NCBI GenBank assembly: GCA_037102815.1
Contig: BTPP01000003.1
Span: forward strand, 2,852,001-2,916,000
From: Neurospora intermedia
Lineage: Eukaryota > Ascomycota > Sordariomycetes > Sordariales > Sordariaceae
Reading direction: 5' to 3'
DNA length: 64,000 nt
The notes under the pieces were generated by a model. That model was given only the letters and a program-made list of their open reading frames with translations. It ran no database searches and had not been told where the DNA came from. The position numbers and the translations under genes are program-made. Below, one piece after another: positions 55,864 to 64,000 of the stretch (position 1 is its first letter; each line of letters starts with the position of its first letter).

Positions 55864-56037
55864 GGAGGGCACGGGCTCATTACTCCCGAGCAGCCTGTAC
55901 AACTTGGGTTGAGAGGACAGCCGATTCCATGTCGCCAGTGCCGAACGAGCAAGCGAAAGTGTGTCCGGCAACCCTCCAATGGCGATCGGTGCGGTCGCTG
56001 TATACAAAACTCTCTCGAGTGTCTCCCGTGTTCTTGA
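55864..56037 (+). other. In-frame Zn2Cys6 zinc-cluster sequence after the PWWP stop
   Basis: Directly after the TGA at 55861-55863, in the same frame, 57 codons run to a TGA at 56035-56037. They contain CRQCRTSKRKC, a nine-residue loop and CGRCIQNSLEC: cysteine spacing C-x2-C-x6-C-x9-C-x2-C-x6-C, a perfect fungal binuclear-cluster signature with the basic residues after Cys2 and the RC dipeptide at Cys5. There is no in-frame ATG between the TGA and the motif and no transcription-factor body downstream. It could be reached by readthrough of TGA, or by splicing exon 5 (ending 55755, phase 0) to the in-frame CAG at 55891-55893. It may also be a relic. Confidence 0.6.
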
Positions 56038-57253
56038 CGAATGCGTAAAGGCCAGGTAACAAACAAGTTTTGTGTTTGTCTGCGTCCGAACTGACGATAA
56101 GGACTTGTGCGGAACTGTTTTGTAGTCACCGCTTTGAATATGCTATTGAGTGGAAGGCTCTAGGAAATACGGAAATTATCAGAGAAGGCGAAAAAGTGGC
56201 GCATTGATGTTCCTTTTCTTGGAATTAGATATGGAAGTGCCGAATGAGGATTTCGGTCATAGTTATGTGGAAGGGGGAGAGTCAGCGAAAGAAAGAAGAT
56301 GTTTCTGTATAACTAGTTGGTGGTGGTTTTGCATTTCCTTCTTCCCTTTTGGTTCCGTTTGGTGTCTATCTGTCCATCTGTTCGTCTTTTGGTCTCTCGC
56401 GCAACGTATTCATATTCAACCATTGGTCATCAAATCACTATCTAGGGGTGTTATTGTTTTGCTGTTGTTCTTGTGGGGTTTGTTGGCTTTTACGAGATAC
56501 ACGCATGCCTTTTCCTAGGTATTCAGGCCGCACAGGATTCTTCCTCAGGGTTCTCACTGCCGCCTTCTCTTTTGCATTCATCCGTCTTGTTGTTACAGGT
56601 ATCTGGAAACACGAAGATCAGCAAAGGGGATTCCAAAGGGGAAAGGAAAAGCCAAGTTATTTCAACGAGATGGATTGGAAGAAGAGAACGCCGAAATGAT
56701 GAGTATAAACAGGCACTTCAACGATCATGATGATTTGGTTATTTTCATGTATTTCCATCAGGGTCTTTCTTGGTCAATTGCCTACAGGAGAAGAAGAAAA
56801 GTAAGTAGGAGGAGGAGGAAGAGGAAGACGTCTCGAGACGACAAACAAAGTGTCAGTCCTTTGAGCTTGTGGTCCTTTGCTTTCGCGTTACTACTTTGGG
56901 ACTGGCTGTATGCTTCGCTCCTTTACTAAAGCAGACAGATCTGGTGCTAAACGGCAAATTGGTTGGACCACTTGAGATGGGGTGCGCTTCTTCGGTTGAA
57001 GGGTGATCCGACGGAGAGGCTGGTTATGATGACAAGACTTGCGAGGGTATAGCTGAGATTACATGTTTAATGAAATGAAATGTCCATACTAACTGAGTTG
57101 ACGATAAGTGTTTGATGAGGGCGCTCTTTGAGGCTGTTCCTGGGTGAATGAGAATGATTCCGTTTGTGATTTGATGACGGCAAGATCTAAACTACTCGCG
57201 CAACCAAGTAGTCAAGTAGTCGTCATGGATCATTCGTTCATGTCTTTTTTTTT

Positions 57254-57284
<31 letters not shown>

Positions 57285-57809
57285 GAATCAGGCATGATGT
57301 GAACAGATGGACGGACAAAGTTCACAAAGGACGGCCCGGGGCGAATCGCTGGGGAATCCACAGGGGCTGTTAACGAATCCCTACAAGCTGAAGTTGGGAG
57401 TGTTAGTGGCGCATGAGGTGCTGTGGCTTGCACCTTTAGCGCTGCTCCTCCAAAGCTCCAGCAGTGAGTGTCCTGAAATCATGGCCGGGGACGTGAATGG
57501 ACGAGGGAGCTTCCATGTTTGAGACGCGTTCCTTCAAAATATTGACGACGCCGTTTCATGAGACAAACATCCCTGAACTTGATGTTGGATTGGTTCACGT
57601 CTCTTTATGATCTCGTTCACAAAAGGATGTCGAGTACTTTTCAGTAGTATCTAATAACTGCCTGAAAGCCGTACGGGGATCGATAAGTGTCCAAACATTA
57701 CAACTTTTTTCTTTTTACCTTGAATCCACTTACATTTCCTACACCTTGCGCTTCCCTGAAAAAAATACCTGGTTTCTGGTAGTCAGCCAAGGTAATCTCA
57801 CCATTCAAA
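56038..57809. other. Intergenic region with T/G homopolymer
   Basis: About 1.8 kb from the zinc-cluster frame to ORC3. Frames of up to 122 codons show no motif. It contains the T19-G22 tract at 57245-57285. Confidence 0.6.
57245..57285 (+). repeat. Compound homopolymer T19 then G22
   Basis: Nineteen T are followed without a break by 22 G, about 525 bp upstream of the ORC3 start. It has the same order and strand as the tract at 9850-9904. Confidence 0.9.
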
Positions 57810-60550
57810 ATGGCAGAAACACACGACGAAAACCCAGTTCTCTCTGAGGAGGATGATCACCGGGTATGTTTACGTTTCTATGTCCCCTTGTTTCACAATT
57901 TGCCCCCGAACGCGGTTCTTCACAGCAGCCCTACTTACTAATTCACACTCGTGAAAAACAGGCAGTCTACATCTTCAACCCAAGAGCAGGTCACCATACC
58001 TCCCTACCACAAGAGAAAACAGCTCGGCCAGTAAAAAAGCGGAGAGTCACTAGTAAACGAGCTTGGTCTGCCTCTGCCGCCGATCATGCGGGAGTAGCAC
58101 CACATGCGGAAGAGGAGATGGAGACGACAACGACCGCTGCTGCTACTGCTGCCTTTTCGCAACTGTTCGGGGGGAAGGAGAGTGTGGAAGCTGCGGGGTT
58201 GAGGAGGAAGGTGTTTGATACGGCGTGGCCGGTTCTGGATGGACGAATCAAGGTAGGTTTTGATTTCGTTGTTTGTGTGATTTGTTGGGTCTCTATCTTG
58301 CCGCGGGGGGAGGGGATGAAGATAAGTGACTGGCCGATGAGTTTTCGATCTCCTGGGGGAGCTATAGGCTTAGATGGGGGCAGAAACGGGGGAGTGGCGT
58401 TGCGCTTTGGATGTGTTGTTGTTGTTGGACAAAAAATTGCTAACTCAAGTTCTACGAGTGAAGAACGTACTAAGAGAGGCGAACCGAACGACCCTGGAGG
58501 ATGTCAGCTCGTTTATACGTGACGCTGAAGGTGATGCGTAAGTGGTGATGCGCCCTTCCCGATCTCATTAGCTGAAGGGAAACCGGCACTGACACAAGAC
58601 AGAACAAGAGGAACCAGAATCCCAGCCGGCTTCATCATCACCGGCCCCAACATCGCCTCCCAAGACCTCCTGTTCGAACAACTTTCCGAGGCTCTCGGGA
58701 AAGCCACACAAGCTCGGTTTGTTCGTCTACGGGCGGCTGGGGCGCCGAACCTCAAGGCGGCGCTCAAGAAGGTAATAAGAGACGCCACTGCGCAGGTGTC
58801 TCTTGACGGCGGCGATGGGGATGAAGACACCGAGGTTGCCTTAGGCCGGGATGGCAGGAAGTATCTCGACTATGACCTAGAGGGATTGCACGCTTTTTTC
58901 GGCGTGCAGCAGGATTCGTCGCGGCGAGTTGTTGTGGCGTTTGAGGATAGCGAGGCATTTGAGAGCTCGTTGTTGACTGATCTGCTTGGTCTTTTCCAGT
59001 AAGTTGACCATCAATCTTTGACTCCATTTCTTGCTTTTTCCCTCGAGGGGCCGTGGCTAAACAGGTCTGGGCCATGCAGTTCATGGCAGGGGCGCATCCA
59101 GTTCTCCGTACTCTTTGGCATCGCTACCTCGGTAGAATTGTTCCAGGCGCGACTCCTCAAGTCTACTGCCCGACAGTTGTTTGGTGCCAAGTTCGATGTC
59201 GTCCAGGCAGATTTGGTTCTTGATAATGTCTTCAAGAGCGCCATTGCTGGGACGCAGGCGACACTTCGCCTGGGGCCTACGTTACTGGGGAGTTTGCTTG
59301 ATCGCCAACGGGATCAGGTTGCTGGTATTCGGGTGTTCATCAGCTCTATCAAGGTAAGTCCGACTGAATTCTTCATCAGGACATTTACCATGGCTGACAT
59401 ATATGCTGTCATTTAGTACGCCTACATGTGTCACTTCTACGCGAATCCTTTGAGTGTCCTGCTTGCGGATGAAAAGTCCCTGACCCGTCAACTTCTCCAA
59501 CCTGAGCACATTCAGGCTGTACGGACGCTTGATTCTTTCAAGGCACACGTCGAGGCCGCGGTTGACGCCAGACAGCTCAATCATGCGCAGCTACTCGTCG
59601 AGGATGATGGCTACCTCGTTCGCCAGATGGTTGAGCAGCGGCAGAAAAAGCAAGATTACCTGATGCAACTATTGCGTTCTCTACACCTCCTGACAAGCAT
59701 GGATCTCGTTCCCGGCCGTTTCACCGATCTCTACGTGGCCGCTCTCGCAGGGGGGCTCGATCTAACGCCCACCATCGACGGCATAAAACGATTAGGAGCA
59801 GACGACGTCCCTGCCCTAATCAACCGCCTACTAACAGCCATCCGAACCGGCAGTCCCGACCTCGACCTGCCAGGTTGGGAGGACGAAGCCGAGGAGCTCA
59901 TCAGTTCCCTCTGCGAGATCCGCGACGAGATCGAGGCATTAGCAGAGCAAGCCCAGGAAAAAGGCCAACAAGCCCTCAAGAGCAAATTCACCGCCCAAAG
60001 CAAAGTCCTCCGCACAACCGTCATCGCCCAAAAAGTCCAGCTCAGCCAGGACACGGCCAAACTGACGGACGAAGACAAGGCTTTCGGTAAGGCTATCGAC
60101 GCTCTTGTGGACTTACTCACCCACCATATCTACAGCGATCCCGTCGACAGTCTATTCTTGCACGAAGCATGGGCGTACGACGCCGAGGCTCCGTACCGGG
60201 ACGTCTTTGTTCCGCGGCCGGGAACGACCTTTGAGCGAGCGTTGACAAGGCCGCATGCGTACCTCGGGTGTGAGTGCTGCAGCAAAGCCAACGGGACGCT
60301 GTCGGCCACGCTGCCGACGACGTGTATTCTATATCGCTTGTACCTCGAGACGGGGTCGTTGGTCAATGTGGCGGATCTATGGTCTGCGTACTACGCGCTT
60401 GTGGGCGAGGACTCGGTGGATGGTGGACTGGGCGAGAGAGAGGCGCTGGTGCAGTTCTATCACGGCTTGGCGGAGTTGAGGCTGATGGGCTTTGTCAAGA
60501 GCAGCAAGAAGAAAGCGGATCATGTTGCCAAGGTTAAGTGGTTGCTGTAA
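57810..60550 (+). CDS. orc3: Origin recognition complex subunit 3
   Basis: Six exons (57810-57863, 57962-58252, 58464-58537, 58603-58998, 59065-59353 and 59417-60550) join in frame to give 745 aa. Exon 1 codes only 18 residues. The N-terminal part (AVYIFNPRAG...KVFDTAWPVLDGRIKNVLRE) leads to an AAA+-like core (IPAGFIITGPNIASQDLLFE, then RRVVVAFEDSEAFES) without intact Walker motifs, as expected for Orc3. The segment FGIATSVELFQARLLKSTAR and FDVVQADLVLDNVF are highly characteristic. The C-terminal winged-helix region has CILYRLYLETGSLVNVADLW and FYHGLAELRLMGFVKSSKKK, then ADHVAKVKWLL, a hallmark of Orc3. It works in the origin-binding ORC hexamer in the nucleus. Acceptor choice at exon 3 (AAG then AAC) is the least certain boundary. 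Confidence 0.92.
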
Positions 60551-61736
60551 TCGGCTCGGGATAGGTGTGTGTACTGTGTGTATGTGAGTGAGTGTGTGTG
60601 TGTGTGTGTGTGGCTGGAAAGTGGATGGAGGGAAAGAGGAGAAAGGGGAAGAACCGAACCGAGAGCGTCTGGGCAACTTTCCGTTCGCGCTCTTTGTTCG
60701 TCTCGAATGTTTCATCCTTGGATGTGGATGGAATGAGAAGCTATGTTTGGCATCTTGCGTGGCCACATGGGAAAAATGCATTGTTACTGTCATTGGCATT
60801 CATTCCTTCCATTCACATCGTTTTCGACGAGAAGACCTCCACACAAGGCCGAACAATGTCTTCGATTGGCATAATCGCGTTACCCTCCCAAATCCAAATC
60901 AAAGAGACAAAGCCCCCCCTATAAAAAAGGGGGAAGACAAAGAAAAGACCATGACGGCATCCCAACTTCCGGTGTTGCTTCCTACCTGTGCTGTTTCTGG
61001 AAATCGCCAGCGGCTTTTCTCTGCCACCAAAGACATAAAAAACATGCTTTCGTGAGCAATGTCTACCATACAACAGGGACGGCGGTCATCTTCACTAGGC
61101 TGTTTCATCATTTCCGGTTTGCTTATTTGAATCGTGAATCGCTTCTGCTTCGTTTCGTTTCGTTCGTGTTTCCAAAAGGTCGTCGTCGGCTTATTTTTCA
61201 GCAGGTCATCCCGTAGCCCTTCCTTTTCAGAAACGTCCATCGTGGGAGGATACCAAATAGTTTAAAAGAAATCATACAACTACTCATTCTACTCTGCCGC
61301 AACTACGGGTGCACGAACCGAACCGACAAAAAGAAACGAGAAAAAAAAGCCTTCACTTTACTTGAGTTATCATATGTTCCTCAATACCTACCGACCCATT
61401 TACTCATTACAAATTCCCTCGTCAATTTTTTCGCAAACCTATTCGCTTGTAATCGGATCGCAGTCATACCCATCGCAAACGAGCGCTGACGTTGAGCAGA
61501 CCACTTGATCACGAGCTGGTCATTCACCGGGAACTTGTCGTTTCGTATATCCTCTTTAGGTCTTGCTTGTCACTGTATAAAAACCTTCGAGTTCCTCCTC
61601 TTGAACCACTGAGCCAGGGCTACCGAAGTAGGAACGGCGAGTCTGTGGGCAATTAGGCCAGGTTTGGTACTGTGAGTCTACCCTCATAGCCAGAAACGTG
61701 ATCACTCTTCAGGGGAAAAAAGAGACAGCAAGCACA
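60551..61736. other. Intergenic region, no supported gene
   Basis: About 1.2 kb. A (TG)n run lies near 60593-60612 in the ORC3 3' region. The frames present (up to 155 codons) carry no motif. Confidence 0.6.
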
Positions 61737-62513
61737 ATGTCCAATCACGGGCAACACCCAGGTCAACAACCCAACCCTCGGGGTCATCACCGCCGTCCGC
61801 CTCCCCCATCATCAGGAGCAGCGTCACAGCCACCGCAACAACCACAACCACAACGACCACATCCCCCTCAACCCAGTTCTCACCAATTACAAAACCCACC
61901 AACCCTCACAACCCGCCGCTCCCTCCTCTCCCCAACCTTCGCCTCCAAACTCCGCCAACTCGCCCTCCCCCTCGCCCCCCTCGTGCAGCTAACCAGTGGC
62001 ACCGTGCACCCCGAATTTCCCCAGACGTTGCTCAGCTTCTGGCTTTTGACCGACGACCAGCTGGACCGACTAGCGAGCTTCTATCACCAGCGCACGCCAT
62101 GCCAGTGGACGGCGCACTACCCTTGTCCAGTGTCATGGCCGGCGGGCATGGGGATTGAGGAGAAGAGGAGGAGGATTGGACGGTTTATCGGGCTGAGGGG
62201 GTGTGAGAGTCCGTTGCTGTCGGGGGGAAAGACAGGGGATGAGCAGGTAGATGATAACGCTATGGGGAATAATACAGATTTGGAAATGGGTGGACAACAG
62301 ACGGAGCAAAAAGGGGCGGACTCGAAGGGCATGAGCCCACCTTTAATGGCAGCTATGGAAAAGGAAGGGAATGAAATGTCGACTTACATATCGGCGCTGT
62401 TGAAGTCGACGATAGGGACGACGAACGAGGATATCGCAGAGACAGAGAGGAGGGTCAGGAGAGCAGAGGATGAGCTGGATGAGATCAGGAGGAAGATGGG
62501 TTGGTATCTTTAG
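61737..62513 (+). CDS. Fungal protein of unknown function (Pro/Gln/His-rich head, C-terminal coiled coil)
   Basis: A single exon of 258 aa from the first ATG (CACAATGTCC). Residues 1-60 are Pro/Gln/His-rich disorder. The ordered core begins near residue 65: LLSPTFASKLRQLALPL, LVQLTSGTVHPEFPQTLLSF, WLLTDDQLDRLASFYHQ, then a Trp/Cys-containing segment (CQWTAHYPCPVSW) and IEEKRRRIGRFIGLRGCESP. After an acidic linker the C-terminal 50 residues form a charged coiled coil (STYISALLKSTIGTTNEDIA, then ERRVRRAEDELDEIRRKMGW). The FIGLRGCESP block gives the impression of a conserved filamentous-ascomycete protein. I recognise no enzyme or binding domain. Confidence 0.7.
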   Translation: MSNHGQHPGQQPNPRGHHRRPPPPSSGAASQPPQQPQPQRPHPPQPSSHQLQNPPTLTTRRSLLSPTFASKLRQLALPLAPLVQLTSGTVHPEFPQTLLSFWLLTDDQLDRLASFYHQRTPCQWTAHYPCPVSWPAGMGIEEKRRRIGRFIGLRGCESPLLSGGKTGDEQVDDNAMGNNTDLEMGGQQTEQKGADSKGMSPPLMAAMEKEGNEMSTYISALLKSTIGTTNEDIAETERRVRRAEDELDEIRRKMGWYL

Positions 62514-63324
62514 GTTGACAGTGATTGTTGCAATGAGTACAGTCCAGTACTGGTTTGTTTGTTAGCTCGAGACCTTGCGTCAACCTTCCTATGCGTTCTC
62601 ATTAGTTAACTAGTGCGTGATCTTGCCTTAGAAAGGCTATATCTGATATTAAACATGCCACACCAATTCTTGTCAATGCCTTTATAATCTGTACACAGCT
62701 ATTTGATCTGCCCTTGTGAGGTTTGGGACTGTTCAGGCCGATAGATTTCGTCTAGTGGACAGAGTATAGTAGATATGCCTAGTGTACCGAGCTAACAAAC
62801 AAACCAGCATCGGACTGTAGAGGTAGGGATAGCAAGACGTGCAAGATTTCGAGTTTCCGAAGGATTCGCTTGGAAAAGGTCTAGATGGCCAGGCAGGTTA
62901 GCTAGAGGTACTGAACGAGCGCTGGTGCTCGGCAACATCGGTACATACCTAGAGCGTAGAACAGCGCGACATACCAAATACAAACTATCCAAGCTGAGGC
63001 CTGATTCGCTTTCATTCGCATATTGACCAATGTAGGTATTGAAGTCTACGTAAGAATCCCAAACCCAAGGACGCTGTGGGCTGTACTATATCTCGACCAA
63101 GACCCGTAAACGACCTGAAGAGGCTCCCCCCAAAAAGTATACCCTTGAATATTTTGCTGCAGGTCCCAACCCATAAACGCCATGGAAGAATGCAACTGCT
63201 TGCCCATCGCAGCCCCACGCTGCCCTGCCCTCCCATACCTCTCTTCTTATTGTACAGCCACCCCGGAGATCTCTATGCGAGATGCTCACGTCACTCTCAT
63301 GCACCGCTCGCTAGGACGTGACCT
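62514..63324. other. Convergent intergenic spacer
   Basis: About 0.8 kb between the preceding gene (+) and Sec66 (-). I see nothing supported in it. Confidence 0.65.
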
Positions 63325-63956
63325 CTAGTTCTTGCCCTTCTTGTTCGACGGCGATGAGGTGACTGAGCTGGTGTCCGCAGGGGTACCAGTACCAGTCTCA
63401 TCCCCTTCCAGTTCCTTCATGAACTCGCTTCTAACGGTGGCCCTGCGCTTCTCCCACCACTCCTTTTCCTGTGTTGCCTGAGCCTGGATCTCGTCAAGGC
63501 GCTCGCGCAGCACAGTGTTGGCAGCAATCTCGTTGGCGGTTTGGAAGATGCTCTGTCCCCAGTTGGGAGCGAGTGCGTTGGCCTGAAGAATCGGGCATTA
63601 GCATTTCTGTAATCCAATAATCCGCACGGTAACGCTCTACAAAGGAATACACACCTCCATAACAACATCACGAAGCTCTTCCTCCATTTCCTTCTCAGCA
63701 CGCTGGAACCTTTGCCACAGATCATCGCCGATGCTTCCACGCTGCAAAAGAGAGCTGCAGGCGGCCTTGGCGGCGCGGATCTGGATAATACGGTGGATGT
63801 CTTCGACAGCGCGGCGCAGCAGAGCCGCCCGGAGCACACTTTCGGGAACTTTAGGTGCCTTTTCGGATCCGTTCTCGGGCTCCATGTGGAGGAGTGACAG
63901 GTAGACGTTGCGTTGGAGGTGAGGACCGAACCATGGTGCGAGGTTTGCGCTTTGCT
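63325..63956 (-). CDS. sec66: Sec66/Sec71, ER translocation (Sec63) complex subunit, 3' part
   Basis: Partial at the window end. Exons 63956-63655 and 63582-63325 are joined across a 72-nt intron. The upstream intron, with a CTAACC branch and TTCCAG acceptor, runs off the window, so the lumenal end and membrane anchor are not seen. The visible 186 residues read APWFGPHLQRNVYLSLLHME, VPESVLRAALLRRAVEDIHR, LWQRFQRAEKEMEEELRDVV, ANALAPNWGQSIFQTANEIA and EKEWWEKRRA. These are characteristic of fungal Sec66, a cytosol-facing subunit of the SEC62/63 complex for post-translational protein import into the ER. The tail is Ser/Thr-rich and ends in KKGKN. Confidence 0.88.
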
Positions 63957-64000
63957 CTGGAAGAATCAACGTGGTTAGGTTTCTATTCAGAGAAGCATGG

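Overview
This looks like nuclear DNA of a filamentous ascomycete, most likely a Sordariomycete close to Neurospora/Sordaria. The gene set is eukaryotic and fungal: spliceosomal helicases, a LIM-RhoGAP, Erg26, ORC3 and Sec66. Introns are short (about 49-260 nt) with GTAAGT-like donors, CTRAC-like branch sites and YAG acceptors. Intergenic DNA is rich in microsatellites. The lengths of the PRP5-like (1197 aa) and LRG1-like (1277 aa) models fit my memory of the Neurospora proteins. I ran no search, so every family name rests on motif recognition.

Layout. 1-9.7 kb: a DUF3074 (START-like) protein (-), a multi-finger C2H2 regulator with Met/Asn-rich and Cys-rich segments (-), and a small protein with an N-terminal acylation signal (+). 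10-17 kb: the PRP5 DEAD-box helicase (-), a MITE with perfect 95-bp terminal inverted repeats (14857-15242), and a mitochondrial HMG-box protein (+). 17-27 kb: a protein of unknown function with a Trp-rich C-terminal domain (-), the sterol enzyme Erg26 (+), a low-complexity protein (-) and a small Ser/Gly-rich protein (+). 28-37 kb: a DUF2417 membrane alpha/beta-hydrolase (+) and the LIM-RhoGAP Lrg1 with a long leader (+). 37-45 kb: a UBE2Z-like E2 with a second UBC-like fold and a 12-nt microexon (-), the clamp-loader subunit RFC2 (+) and a coiled-coil protein (-). 45-52 kb: the intronless U5 snRNP helicase BRR2 (+). 53-64 kb: a PWWP/TFIIS-N-like chromatin protein (+), ORC3 (+), an unknown fungal protein (+) and the 3' part of Sec66 (-).

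The genes are mostly unrelated housekeeping functions: splicing (PRP5, BRR2), replication (RFC2, ORC3), chromatin (PWWP protein), mtDNA packaging, sterol synthesis, Rho1 signalling, ubiquitin conjugation and ER translocation. There is no operon-like logic, gene cluster, CRISPR array, convincing tRNA or virus-like element.

The most unusual signals are four. First, a complete Zn2Cys6 zinc-cluster signature lies directly after, and in frame with, the TGA stop of the PWWP gene, with no ATG of its own; readthrough or an alternative 3' splice site could reach it. Second, a 12-nt microexon restores the catalytic-site block of the UBE2Z-like E2, which also carries a second UBC-like domain. Third, there is the MITE. 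Fourth, two intergenic tracts switch abruptly from poly-T to poly-G.
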